DNA of 64,000 nucleotides from Neurospora tetrasperma FGSC 2508 (GCF_000213175.1 NW_009799104.1:3506586-3570585); one strand, 5' to 3'; positions 10,907-20,528 are shown, counted from the first letter of the stretch. A program made the numbers and translations. The notes: generated by a model from the sequence alone, not told the origin.

Positions 10907-13900
10907 ATGTACCCTTATCGTCGCGCGCCAGGGGACCAAGGCGAACATGTCATCTGGCGCTCCAATACAGCTGACATCCCCGACGACGTGATCGATCCAC
11001 AACTACTTGCAGAAAGCAACCAGAGCGATGCCGCTGATCAACCAAGTCTCCCTCAACAGGTACCTCAGCTGCTTGCAGAAACCAGCCAGAGCAATACCGT
11101 TGAACAGACCAGTGTCTATCAACACCCGCATCTGGACGTCCATCAGTACAACCCTCAGGTCGAGCTTCAACCCAACCGTCACGTTTCCCTTCCTCCTGGG
11201 GATGGTAGTATCTATCAACAGCAGCAGTTGGACCTCCATCATCCCAACGCTTTCTCCAACCCTCACGTCAATCCTCAAGTGATCTCTCGGTTTAACTCTC
11301 AATCAAACCCTGAATACAGCCCTCAGGGTCCCTCTCTTTCGCGAGATGGAAGTATCCATCACCACCAAGCGTTCAACCCTTCTTCCCTCGCTTACTCTCC
11401 TCCTCAAGATGGCCGAGTCTTTTTCCAGCAAGCGGCGTCGAGCCCATCACTCCCACGTCACTCTAACCGCATGTCGCAAGGCGACGTCCGAGCCTCCCCG
11501 TTAGCCAGAACACCTCATCGCAACCAAGACAGAAGTGTCAGAGCCAACGTCCAATCACCCACTAAAAGCAAGCCAAGAGCCTTTAGTCGCGGATTCGGTC
11601 AAGGACCAATGTCGGAGGCGGATGAGGGCCCATTCCGGTTCCAGGATGAACCTGACAGCAGCCCGTTGACTTCTCTAACCGCAACCCCGGCAAGACCTTC
11701 AAGACCAGACAACGGCGACATGGAAATGGACTTGGACGATTGGGAGCCTGGTCGAGAGGCTCAGGTTGGGATTCCCAGCTCCAGCCCTCCGCAAAACAAC
11801 GTGACACCAAAGCGGCCTCGTCAAGGACAAGAAGAAGACTTACAAGGACGTGAGGGGCAGTTTCAGCGACCGCGAAGGTACAACATAGACTTGCTACTAG
11901 ACAGCGTGACTATACCTCCAGTGGCAGACATGGAGATCGAGCAGGGTGTAGCCGAAGCGGCAAGCCATGCGGATGTGGAGTCCGCATCCCACGATCCCAG
12001 CCTTCAGAGACCGGAATCTCAAGAGAATGCCAGACCTAGAGCTGTCAGTATGGAAATCGTTACTCCCCCACGGGGCAGCATTTTGCGGCGCTTTGGTCCT
12101 GGAACTGGACTATCTTTTCCATCTGGAGTACCTTATTCGACTCGTTACTCCGACTATATTCCACCCCCCGAAGACTTTTGGCGGCCCCTCTTTGCAGCAC
12201 GACCTGTGCTTCCGGGCAGAGACTTGGCTGTTGAGCGTGGCCGATCTTTGTCCGCAGATGGGAGGACTCGTACTGACAACGTCTCCGGACCGCAAGACGG
12301 TGAATCTTCTCGACATGGCCAGCACCTGAACTCTCAAACCGAAGGAGTGCGACACCACATGAGAACAGCTATCCCTGGCCCCTCAGCAACTGCGAGTACT
12401 GCGCCCGACAATCCGCAACCAACAACTTCAGGACATGGACCCGCGAGCCCGCTCCAAGGCTCATTACAAGATACATCAGTAAAGGAAGTCGTGGAAGTTA
12501 CAGATACCATACATACCTCTACCCACCGCCGTGGTCCACATCGCCATCACCTACACCCACTCGCCCCCAAACCCCCCATTGAAGACAAAGACACCTCACC
12601 TCAACCCCCTCACCGCGATATTACATGTACTCAGCAGCACACCCAAAGCAACGACCAAACCCAGCAACCTCGCTTCACCAACATGGCCCAATTCCAACCC
12701 CTCCTCGCTCTCCCACCTCCAATCCAACACCCCCTCCTCCTCTCCCCCTTCCCCCCTCGCATCCCGGGAACCTTCACGCCCGCCCTCCTCTCCCTCGCCA
12801 TGAACCCCCCTCGCTCCCTGCAACTCGGCACCACCGACTCCCTGCAGCCCTACCTCCGCGCATGCGGCATGCCCGTCCTCTACAACGACATGTACCCGCG
12901 CGCTCTTCCCATTTCGGTACGTCGTGAACCCTTCAACCGCACCGTCTTCGTCGAGGCACGATACCTTTCTGTCATCGGACTACTATACCCTAGGGCGGAG
13001 TTCATCGTGAGCAGAATCGCCGAGGGGGTCGGAAACCAAAAGGTGGAGCCGAATTCGGGGGTGATGATGGATAAGTGGCATGTGTATAAGGCGGTAAGGA
13101 TGAGTGGGGAGGAGATGCAGAAGTTGGGGGTTTGTGTGTGGAGTGAGAAAGTGTGTGGGGAGTGGGAGCCTGTTGTGGAGGAGCCCGAAGCAAGGGAGGT
13201 GAAGAGGGTGAAGAGGATGGAGGTGGTGGATGAGGATGAGGATGAGGATGAGGATGAAGAGGAAGAGGAAGAGGAGAGTGATAATGCTGTTGTTGTCAGC
13301 GGTAGAGCGAAGGGGAGTGAAAAAGAAGGGAAGGAGAATGTGCGAATGACAGTTGAGGAAGAGCTTGACGAAGAGTGTGAAGACATGGAAATCATTGATG
13401 CTGAGGAGGTTCAGACATCCAAGACGACAAACAGGAAAGAAAGGGCCAAAGAAGTGCAGGTTGCCGACAAGAAAGACAAGGGCAAGGAAATCCTGCAGGA
13501 GAATAACGACAGCGGTAATGCAGCTACACCTTCCGCCTCTTTGGGCAGTGCAACAGCACCTGCACCTCCCCGGCGCTCCACAAGAGTTCAAAGTCGACAG
13601 GCCAGCGTAGAGGAAACCGCCAGCACCAAATCCGAAAACACAACAACAGCGCCTTCCAACCTCAGTGGCAAGACCATCATCACCCGAAAGTTACGAGCAA
13701 TCCAACTAGACGAAACCGGCGCCACCATCACCCCCAATCCCAATCCCGCCCGACCAACCAAGACCCCCAAACCCCGACTTTCCACAGCCGCTACCACAGC
13801 CACAACCACAACCACCAAACCTCCCATCACCCCCTTTCCCAACCCCAACCCCACCCCCTCCCACCGCACCTCCTCCACCCCTTATATGATCACCCTCCAC

Positions 13901-14518
13901 CAACGGGACTACCCCCTAGGCGGCGTCGCCCGCATCCAATGCACTCCCCAAGCCCGGCAAGTAATCGAATCCATCCAAAACGCCTTCGGCGTCCAACACC
14001 CATACGAAGTCTGGCGCCACAAAGACTACACGGTACATGACCCCGACACGGGCGAGATCACGCAGCGGTACATCAAGGTTATGCGCGGGTACGCAGGCGA
14101 CGAGAACACCGATGATGGACTGATGCGGTTGTTTCTTGATGAGATGGACCAGAGGACCAAAGAGGAGGCGAAGAAGAGGAAAGAAAAAGGGAAGGAGAAG
14201 GATGGAGAAGAAGAGGATGGAAAAGATATGGCTGCTATGGAAGAAAGGGTGGCGTGGAAGGAGAGGTATTTGGCGTTGAAGCGGAGGGGGAAGAGAGCTG
14301 TTGCGCGCGCCAAGGAGAGAAGGAGGGAGGGGGAGGATATGGATATGGATTATGATGAGTGGTTGGAGGAGCGGCATGAGCAGGAGGAGGAGTTGATAGA
14401 AAAGTGGTTTGCGGAGCGAGAGGGGTTGGTGGAGGAGGAGGAACTTGCTAGGAAGACGGTAGAGTTTGCATTGTTTGAGTATGGAGGAGGGGATGGACCT
14501 GCGCCGGGTAAACCTTGA
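10907..14518 (+). CDS. Large low-complexity protein of unknown function
   Basis: A single open frame of 1203 aa from the ATG at 10907 (MYPYRRAPGDQ); the frame is open further 5' but without ATG. Residues 1-550 are Gln/Ser/Pro/His-rich and disordered. A more ordered part (about 590-760) contains FVEARYLSVIGLLYPRA and MMDKWHVYKAVRMS. This is followed by an Asp-Glu repeat tract (DEDEDEDEDE near 13225-13275), more disorder, then a compact region (ITLHQRDYPLGGVARIQC to QRYIKVMRGYAG, about 990-1065) and a charged, probably coiled-coil tail rich in K/E. No catalytic motif or transmembrane segment is recognised. The basic and acidic tracts would suit a nuclear protein, but that is a guess. A possible GTACGT-TAG intron at about 12917-12993 (77 nt) would shift the frame and is not used. 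Confidence 0.7.
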   Translation: MYPYRRAPGDQGEHVIWRSNTADIPDDVIDPQLLAESNQSDAADQPSLPQQVPQLLAETSQSNTVEQTSVYQHPHLDVHQYNPQVELQPNRHVSLPPGDGSIYQQQQLDLHHPNAFSNPHVNPQVISRFNSQSNPEYSPQGPSLSRDGSIHHHQAFNPSSLAYSPPQDGRVFFQQAASSPSLPRHSNRMSQGDVRASPLARTPHRNQDRSVRANVQSPTKSKPRAFSRGFGQGPMSEADEGPFRFQDEPDSSPLTSLTATPARPSRPDNGDMEMDLDDWEPGREAQVGIPSSSPPQNNVTPKRPRQGQEEDLQGREGQFQRPRRYNIDLLLDSVTIPPVADMEIEQGVAEAASHADVESASHDPSLQRPESQENARPRAVSMEIVTPPRGSILRRFGPGTGLSFPSGVPYSTRYSDYIPPPEDFWRPLFAARPVLPGRDLAVERGRSLSADGRTRTDNVSGPQDGESSRHGQHLNSQTEGVRHHMRTAIPGPSATASTAPDNPQPTTSGHGPASPLQGSLQDTSVKEVVEVTDTIHTSTHRRGPHRHHLHPLAPKPPIEDKDTSPQPPHRDITCTQQHTQSNDQTQQPRFTNMAQFQPLLALPPPIQHPLLLSPFPPRIPGTFTPALLSLAMNPPRSLQLGTTDSLQPYLRACGMPVLYNDMYPRALPISVRREPFNRTVFVEARYLSVIGLLYPRAEFIVSRIAEGVGNQKVEPNSGVMMDKWHVYKAVRMSGEEMQKLGVCVWSEKVCGEWEPVVEEPEAREVKRVKRMEVVDEDEDEDEDEEEEEEESDNAVVVSGRAKGSEKEGKENVRMTVEEELDEECEDMEIIDAEEVQTSKTTNRKERAKEVQVADKKDKGKEILQENNDSGNAATPSASLGSATAPAPPRRSTRVQSRQASVEETASTKSENTTTAPSNLSGKTIITRKLRAIQLDETGATITPNPNPARPTKTPKPRLSTAATTATTTTTKPPITPFPNPNPTPSHRTSSTPYMITLHQRDYPLGGVARIQCTPQARQVIESIQNAFGVQHPYEVWRHKDYTVHDPDTGEITQRYIKVMRGYAGDENTDDGLMRLFLDEMDQRTKEEAKKRKEKGKEKDGEEEDGKDMAAMEERVAWKERYLALKRRGKRAVARAKERRREGEDMDMDYDEWLEERHEQEEELIEKWFAEREGLVEEEELARKTVEFALFEYGGGDGPAPGKP

Positions 14519-15129
14519 GGGTGTGAGGTCTGCAAGTGGTGATCAAGGCTATTGTCTTGAAGACTTTGATCCTGTGGACCTTAGGCTGTTGTTAGAAGTT
14601 CTGGCTGTGGCATTTCTCAGGCGAAGGAAGGAAACTGTGAAATCTGATGTAGACATTCGCTATTTCGATGAAGCTTGTTAAGAAGCAGATGTGGCTTCAT
14701 AAAATATTACTTCCACACAGTTCCATCCTCAATATCGAGCGATGTTCCTGTGATAAACCAATGCGCTCGTCTGGTACGCTGGGCAAGAACCTAGTACAAG
14801 AGACGTCAGCTGGACATGTCCCAAGGATCAAACGAAGCGACAGATAGTCAACAATGCAAACATACCTCGCCCTATACTTGATAAGACATTCTCAAAACGT
14901 GTCACTTCGCAGCAAGAAAACACCCTGTCGCCCAGACAAATCAGCATCCTCCAGCTAGAGAGCATGTTCTTATCCACAAGAGAACTGATCGCTTACACCC
15001 ACGAACATGGAGGTATCTCAGACGGTAATGCTCGGCCCAAAGACTACAACGTGCCTCAACGATTCGTATTAGCAAGGCATCATGTATGGCTGGCTCAGTA
15101 TCAGGCGCATGCTCTGCTCAACATACCAT
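14519..15129. other. Convergent 3' intergenic region
   Basis: Lies between the stop of the plus-strand 1203-aa gene and the stop of the minus-strand 15.1 kb gene. It should contain both 3' UTRs. No gene is seen. Confidence 0.45.
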
Positions 15130-16782
15130 TTAGTCCTCCGCAAAGAAATTGATATGAAACCCGTTAGTAAGAGGTACAGACGCCTCCGGGTTGGAGTTGA
15201 CAGCTTGCTCAGAACGGGGAGATTCGGGAGAAGGAGTCTCCGAGTAATCCGTCGCAAAGAAATTGATTCCAAATCTGGTACCGGTAGGCGTCCCAGGATT
15301 AGACTGGACAACTAGTACGGGGAGAGACTGGACAGGTGTCCCAGGTACGCCGTTGGGTGTCCCAGCCACGCCGTTGATATGAATCCCGTTAGTTGCAGGC
15401 GCCTCCGGGTCGGAGTTGACAGCTTGCTCAGAACGGGGCGACTCGGGAATCTCCATGTAATCCGTCGCAAAGAAATTAATTCCAAGTCTGGTACCGGCAA
15501 GCGTCCCAGGATTGGACTGGGCAACTCGTATGGGGAGAGACTGGACAAATGTCCCAGGCACGCCGTTGGGTAGACCAGGCACGCCGTTGGGTATCCTAGG
15601 CACGCCATTGGGTGTCCCAGGCACGCGGTCGGGTATCTCGGGCTCAGGCGCAGCAGTGACCTCAGAGTCTACCTCGGGGCCCAGCTCTGGCTGGGGTTCG
15701 GTACCTGGTTCCGGATCGGACGCAATAGGTGGTTCCGTCCCCGAAGAGACCGGCAGCTCGGACACAGTCGTCTCATCCTGGAGCTGAGGTGAGAGCTGAG
15801 GAGGGGACTCGACAAGCTGACGTGGCATAAGCTCTGGTTGGGGCTCAACACCCGGCTCCAAATCGGACGCAATAGGTGGTTCCGTCACCGAAGAGACCGG
15901 CAACTCGGACACAGCCGTCTCATCCTGAAGCTGAGGTGAGAGCTGAGGAGGGAATTCGACAAGCTGACCTGCCACGATTTGCAGTGGCGGGGTACGTGGC
16001 GGTGACGTGGAAGACGACGCTGGCAAAGGATCCGGTTCGGGCCCATCCGCGTTATCGGGCTCAGATGTGGCATATGTTTCATTGACTGAGGGAACCTGAG
16101 GAGGGGGTTCGACAGGCGGCACAGGCGTGATGTACCGCCCAGGTGTGGTATACGGCGGTGACGAGAAGTGCTGCGGTGCCGAGTACTGTGGCGGTGACGC
16201 GATTTGCGGCGGGGACGCAAACCAAACATGGAGCCCAGGAGTAGGCTCGACATAGGGCGGAGGAGGAGGGACAAATCCAAGTGTGGGTGGTGTGGGAGGG
16301 TTCGAATAATCGCCGGGAGCCAGGCCTTGCGGGAGGTGGGGGCGGACGGTGTCTATACGGATGATAGCCTGGCTTGGTATATGAGAAAGAAACAAGAAGT
16401 CGGCATCAAGCGTGTTCTGAGTGTGGACTCCGGCGCAAACTACCGGCCAGGGAACGGGTAGTCGTCGTGTATCGATCGTGTACAGGACCGCCATGGGCTC
16501 GCGCTCCAGACCCCAGCGCCACGCCTCCCTCTTGTTGAAAAAGGTCGAGATGAAGAAGCTTGGTCCCCTGGTCTGCCAGTTGAGATGCCCGCGGACTAAC
16601 ATTTCAAACTCGTCGCGGGAAGAGATGTTAAGACTCTTGTCTGGGTTTTTGGTGAGGATGTCGCCGTTGGGCCCAAACAGAGTATGGGATGTTCCATGTC
16701 GCACATAGTACAAGAGGGGAGGAAAGAGTTCGGGCGTCATGAAACAGCCTGCAAGGGTCCAAGGTCGAAAAATGTCCTCCAT
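15130..16782 (-). CDS. DUF7587-like protein with Pro-rich tandem-repeat tail
   Basis: 550 aa from the ATG at 16782 (MEDIFRPW; CCACCATGG context). The open frame extends to a non-ATG codon at 16809. Residues 1-150 carry the family domain: block 1 LLYYVRHGTSH, block 2 SFFISTFFNKREAWRWG, block 3 VLYTIDTRRLP and block 4 DFLFLSHIPSQAII. The other 400 residues are a disordered tail built of tandem copies: a Pro/Tyr-rich zone, two copies of an LSPQLQDET...PEPG unit, NGVPG repeats, and two copies of a roughly 70-residue unit containing GINFFATDY, with a last partial INFFAED at the C-terminus. A TATA-like box lies at 16934-16940. It is the longest family member here and heads the minus-strand island. 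Function unknown. Confidence 0.72.
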   Translation of the reverse strand: MEDIFRPWTLAGCFMTPELFPPLLYYVRHGTSHTLFGPNGDILTKNPDKSLNISSRDEFEMLVRGHLNWQTRGPSFFISTFFNKREAWRWGLEREPMAVLYTIDTRRLPVPWPVVCAGVHTQNTLDADFLFLSHIPSQAIIRIDTVRPHLPQGLAPGDYSNPPTPPTLGFVPPPPPYVEPTPGLHVWFASPPQIASPPQYSAPQHFSSPPYTTPGRYITPVPPVEPPPQVPSVNETYATSEPDNADGPEPDPLPASSSTSPPRTPPLQIVAGQLVEFPPQLSPQLQDETAVSELPVSSVTEPPIASDLEPGVEPQPELMPRQLVESPPQLSPQLQDETTVSELPVSSGTEPPIASDPEPGTEPQPELGPEVDSEVTAAPEPEIPDRVPGTPNGVPRIPNGVPGLPNGVPGTFVQSLPIRVAQSNPGTLAGTRLGINFFATDYMEIPESPRSEQAVNSDPEAPATNGIHINGVAGTPNGVPGTPVQSLPVLVVQSNPGTPTGTRFGINFFATDYSETPSPESPRSEQAVNSNPEASVPLTNGFHINFFAED

Positions 16783-17370
16783 GGTGGTGGAAAAGGGATT
16801 GGAAGACAAAGATATTCAGGTATAATGATGATCGATAATGACCTTGGATTGTACTGGATAACGAGCTGAAAGAGGTACGGAACGAACAAGAAGATGATGT
16901 GGGCCAGAAAAGAATTGGATGGATTGCAATCACTCATATACCCTACCTATTCCGTTGGGAATGCTCTTGCTATTTGGACTGGTTGTCTGCTCTTAAACGT
17001 GACTTCCGCCAGCCGTTGAATGCCCTACGGATCTGCTTTCCATTTATCCCCTAAGTTCATACGACCGAGAGATAAGTGGGCCGCAACCATGGATGTTATC
17101 CTAATGCTGAAGCAACCGTTGATATAAACGACTCTACTGTTAAAGGGAAAGCAAGAACATCACGCGAAAAGCTTGTTTGTTGCCAACGCGGCTCTCTCCG
17201 GTTTCCGTTTTATTCCTTAGTTATCTGCCACATTTACACTTTGCTTCATCTTTGCTGATTTGAGTTTCCCCTTCAGTCCGTTTTGAATACACCCTGCTTC
17301 CCTGGAAGCTCGTTGCCTCTCATGACAACACCGAGGTAAAGCAAACTTGCATTGACAGTAGAGCAAGACG
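16783..17370. other. Intergenic stretch 5' of the 15-16.8 kb gene
   Basis: Holds the promoter of the minus-strand gene (TATA-like box 16934-16940) and ordinary-composition DNA up to the MITE. No gene is supported. Confidence 0.4.
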
Positions 17371-17687
17371 TACCGTATAGACTCGGGGCATTGATTTTTA
17401 ACTTCCAGGGCAATCAAACATAACCTGTAAGGATACTGCCCGATTATGTGCATTTTATGCCAATCAAATTAAGTGGGGGAGACCTGCTGCCACCCCGGAT
17501 CACTGTAAACTCGATTCTTCCAAATCGTGCCTTTTCACACCTATCTTTCCAAGGGCGCTGGAGGGTAGAGACATTCAAATCACCGTCTTACATAAAATTT
17601 TTAGTGGGCATGAATGTTGCAGTATGGTAACTGTTTATGCCTGATTTCCCTGGAAGTTAAAAATCAACGCCCCGAGTCTATACGGTA
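17371..17687. mobile_element. Mariner-type MITE with 46-bp inverted termini
   Basis: The first 46 bases (17371-17416, starting TACCGTATAGACTCGGGG) are repeated in reverse complement at 17642-17687, with two mismatches. The ends are flanked by, or begin with, TA, as expected for TA target duplication by a Tc1/mariner transposase (terminus then CCGTATAGACTCGGGG). The interior of about 225 bp has no transposase frame, so the element is non-autonomous. It lies about 125 bp beyond the stop codon of the 17.8-18.3 kb gene and may carry or cut its 3' sequence. Confidence 0.8.
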
Positions 17688-17813
17688 GGTGACAGAGCCC
17701 CCACCGACAGTTTGAAATCGTCCAACTCTCTGGACTGTCCCTGTAAGCATTGCAGTGTCAGTTGCATTCCTGAAATTCAGAAAAAAACAGGGCTACCGTA
17801 ATGCACTTACTCA

Positions 17814-18260
17814 TCAGAGAGTTCTGCTGCGAATGATAGAATGACCAGGGATGTAGTTGAGAAACAGGTATTCGCTGGTCTCCCAACAGTTGTCAGTAAA
17901 TCTAGGCGCATAGAAGATGGGAGGACAGTCCTCGCACACAAGACAGGTGTTGATTGTGTGGATGGTGACCGGTCCGTAACGCTGCATAGCCCAGTTTCGT
18001 GCATGTTTGTAGTTGGAGAATGCAGAAATAAAGCGCGTAGCGCTCCGATTGTACCAGTTAACATGCTGGTCAATCAAGTTCTGAAGACGAACTAGACCTC
18101 GGCGGCCTGTGGTGCAGCCGTCAGCTGCCCAAAAGGTGCCGTTATTGTCTTCAAAGGATTGGGATCCCGCGTGCTCAACAAAGTACAAGTACTTCGGGAT
18201 GTCATCGTAGGGCAATGAGTAAGAGGTCCAGGGGCGACCGTGGCGAGGACGGCGAGCCAT
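17814..18260 (-). CDS. DUF7587-like domain protein, short
   Basis: 148 aa from the ATG at 18260 (MARRPRHGRPW). Almost the whole protein is the domain: block 1 KYLYFVEHAGSQ, an AADGCTTG loop, the HVNWYNR segment, block 2 RFISAFSNYKHARNWAMQRYG, block 3 VTIHTINT and block 4 EYLFLNYIPGHSII. It is closest in spacing and wording to the 19.8-20.2 kb copy. A consensus donor (GTAAGT) follows two adjacent stop codons. Paralogues are spliced at this point into a second exon, so this copy may have lost its tail, possibly with the MITE insertion just downstream. Confidence 0.7.
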   Translation of the reverse strand: MARRPRHGRPWTSYSLPYDDIPKYLYFVEHAGSQSFEDNNGTFWAADGCTTGRRGLVRLQNLIDQHVNWYNRSATRFISAFSNYKHARNWAMQRYGPVTIHTINTCLVCEDCPPIFYAPRFTDNCWETSEYLFLNYIPGHSIIRSRTL

Positions 18261-18475
18261 GATGCTGTGACTTGGTGAGAGGCGCTCAGTACCTGGTGTT
18301 GCCGATCAGCAATGTTGTTGGAAAAGATTCCTCACTAGGCTGGGCAACAAGAAGTGTTGTAGGGGTCAGGGCAAGAGTCAAGACAAGGTAAAGGCTCAAA
18401 ATGACTCCATTAAGACAGTCGAGTGAGGGGAAAAAAGCAGCCGCCTTTGTCCCCACCACAAAGTTCCTTCACAGG

Positions 18476-18792
18476 TGTTACGATCCAATAAGGGATCACT
18501 TATGTAAGCAGCTAGTTAGACCAATCAGGGCCGCGCCGGGCGCCGGCGCCGTGAGTAAACGGCGCCGCGGCCACGGCGCAGCAAGGACGCCGGGTGGCCG
18601 GGAATGGCCTCAACGGCGCAACGGCGCATACTGAAGAACCAGTATAAAGGAAGGCCTCCCCAGGCTTCCTGAATACTGGGCTCTTCAGCAAGCAATAGCT
18701 ATCACAATCTATCAGTACCCTTTGGCTACTACTCTGTTACTCTATTGTTCCCTCCCAGTGATATACTCCTGTGCTTGTAACGGTTCGTCACA
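18476..18792 (+). repeat. Solo LTR with intact 5-bp target duplication
   Basis: 317 bp beginning TGTTACGA and ending TCGTCACA (TG...CA, near-perfect inverted ends). It is flanked by ACAGG at 18471-18475 and again at 18793-18797. The duplication marks a complete insertion followed by LTR-LTR recombination. It contains a GC-rich variable segment (18530-18620) and a TATA-like TATAAAGG near 18642. It is homologous to the copies at 933-1201 and 18867-19108. Composition is not RIP-like. Confidence 0.88.
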
Positions 18793-18866
18793 ACAGGATT
18801 GTAACGTGGGGATGAACTTCTGTGCCAGCTGTCACTACATTAGCCATCAATACGATTCGAGACCCG

Positions 18867-19108
18867 TTTGACAAACCGTGATGAGCACAGGAGTATTATC
18901 GCTGGAATAGAACAATAGAACAACGGTAGTAGTAGCCAAAGGGTACTGATCGATTGTAGGAGCTGTTGAGGACCGGTATGAGGAAGCCTGGGGTGGCTTC
19001 CTTTTTACTGGTTTCTCAGTATGGGCCGTGGCGCCGGTGAGGCTTTAATTGGTCCATCTATCTGCTTATTTACACATGTAATCCTTTGATTAATAATGAA
19101 TCGTAACA
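18867..19108 (-). repeat. Second solo LTR of the same family, inverted
   Basis: Its reverse complement begins TGTTACGATTCA at 19108 and follows the 18476 copy through CCAATTAAAG, the ACCAGTAAAAAGGAAGCC block, GATCAGTACCCTTTGGCTACTACT and CTCCTGTGCT, ending near 18867. It is shorter because the GC-rich segment is reduced. No matching 5-bp duplication is found at its ends. With the upstream copy it forms an inverted pair separated by about 70 bp. Confidence 0.8.
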
Positions 19109-19149
19109 CTGGTGACGAAAAACCATGGAGTCCGTAATGTATACGGAGA

Positions 19150-19505
19150 ACGGACGTGGAGTGTCATTGGATAGAGTCCACCGAAACAGTTCTTGCCCGG
19201 GCATATTGCGGAGGAAGCCAATCAAGCCAGCCCAGTCCATTGAGAGCTGTGGCAACAGCCTGCCTATGTACTGGCTTGCCTAGGTATCCCCGGTATTTTG
19301 ATATCGCGAGACGGCGGGCCTTTGCCCATTGCTGATCTGCTTGCAACATCAGACCAATGTGGCTGGAGCTACTAATCGAACTGGTAAAAATTATCTTCCA
19401 TGTGGACAGCAGAGTTGCATTTTGAGAACCAATGCAGGGCCCATGTGTGTTGAGTGTTGACAACATGAACACGACTGACCTGACATTTCTTTGTGGTGAC
19501 TGCAT
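19150..19505 (-). pseudogene. Degenerate DUF7587-like copy
   Basis: Recognisable pieces of the domain are scattered over different minus-strand frames. One frame holds ADQQWAKARRLAISKYRG, resembling block 2 (x5-A-x2-W). The neighbouring frame holds GFLRNMPGQELFRWTL, resembling block 4 (Y-L-F-L-x2-I-P-G-x-x-I-x-R). Block 1 is not found with confidence. The copy ends about 50 bp from the boundary of the inverted solo LTR, which may have removed the rest. Coordinates are approximate. Confidence 0.5.
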
Positions 19506-19791
19506 GTCGTTCCTTTTGTGACATGCTCCATCTCTTTACGTATACCCTAGAGGTATGCTTTGCGCCACAAATACCCGGTTATTGAGCAACCTGAAACCCG
19601 GACATTGCCAGACTTTCCCACCTGGCTGTCCCGACGATGGGAACACACACAGTAGCATATTGAAGAATCCCAAGGCTATGTGTGTTGTATGCTCAGTACC
19701 AGGCGCTTCTCGTCACTGTCATGTTTCTTTCTGTAGAGACACTTTAGCTCAAGCCGCAGGAAATGTTTTGACAGTCTCGCGCGAACCAGCT

Positions 19792-20238
19792 CTACCTACC
19801 ATTAGATGGAGTGGAACCGGGAAGTGAGTATCTGCGGGTGATGCTGTAACCAGCAATGTCGTGAAGGAACAGGTATTCGCTGTCAAAACAGTTGGGCGTG
19901 AAATGACAGGCTCTGAAGATCGGCTCCTGTGGGTGCATTTGATTGGTGTCAATTTGGTGGATGGTAACCGGTCGGTGCCTCTGCATTCCCCAGTTATAGG
20001 CGTGGTCGAAGCTACCAAACGTGGAAATGAGGCAGCTAGGAACTCTACACGCCCAGTTCACATGGTTCGTGATGAGCTGTTGGAGATGTGCGGAGTCGTG
20101 TGGCGTAGTCCAGTAATCTGCAGCATCGAAACCGCCGTGGTTGGTCATGCGGGCCCGAGAGCTGGCATGCTGCACGAAGTAGAGATATCTTGGGCGTTCA
20201 TGAACGGTAACGATCGAATCTTGAACTGACTGGGCCAT
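19792..20238 (-). CDS. DUF7587-like domain protein
   Basis: 148 aa in the first exon from the ATG at 20238 (MAQSVQDS). Block 1 is RYLYFVQHASSR, then AADYWTT, NHVNWACR, block 2 CLISTFGSFDHAYNWGMQRH, block 3 VTIHQIDTNQ and block 4 EYLFLHDIAGYSITRR. The 3' end is uncertain. A possible donor (GTAGGT) lies just before the stop, and acceptors near 19730 would replace the last few residues with a short tail. A piece of another copy lies directly upstream in a different frame (20255-20405). Function unknown. Confidence 0.68.
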   Translation of the reverse strand: MAQSVQDSIVTVHERPRYLYFVQHASSRARMTNHGGFDAADYWTTPHDSAHLQQLITNHVNWACRVPSCLISTFGSFDHAYNWGMQRHRPVTIHQIDTNQMHPQEPIFRACHFTPNCFDSEYLFLHDIAGYSITRRYSLPGSTPSNGR

Positions 20239-20254
20239 GATGACTTGATGCAGG

Positions 20255-20405
20255 AGCGAACGGCTGACTCGATTGCGTCTATGAACGCAACCGCGTTACC
20301 ATATTCATCAAGTACATCGACCCTATCACGAGTTGATTGGGACCCGGCGTGTTGAACAAAGTATAGGCGCGGGGGTAGATTATGGCGGGAAACTGCCCAT
20401 GGCCT
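20255..20405 (-). pseudogene. Block-1 fragment of a DUF7587-like gene
   Basis: Read on the minus strand in the frame that includes CCA-TGG near 20402, this gives PWAVSRHNLPPRLYFVQHAG and then SQSTRDRVDVLDEYGN before similarity stops. It matches the N-terminus and block 1 of the other copies (compare WAVPHDQLPRRLFFVRH in the 22.3-23.0 kb gene). No ATG, no later block, and it runs into the 20238 gene in another frame. It is a truncated duplicate. Confidence 0.6.
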
Positions 20406-20528
20406 AAGGCGTTCGCTTCTTTCGGCCCTAGACGTTTGTCAGATCCTTGCTACTATCAACTGCGACAGAAATGCTTACAGGGAAGCCATTTGAGACGTAG
20501 TCATGGATCCTAGACGTTCGTTAGTCAG

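Noticed and set aside
12917-12993. GTACGT...CCTAG intron in the 10.9-14.5 kb gene
   Set aside because: 77 nt would shift the frame and the downstream frame is lost; the unspliced frame stays open for more than 1200 codons.
18867-19108. The two LTRs at 18.5-19.1 kb as ends of one inverted DNA transposon
   Set aside because: Each starts TGTTACGA and the first has its own 5-bp duplication, so they are two independent LTR insertions in opposite orientation.
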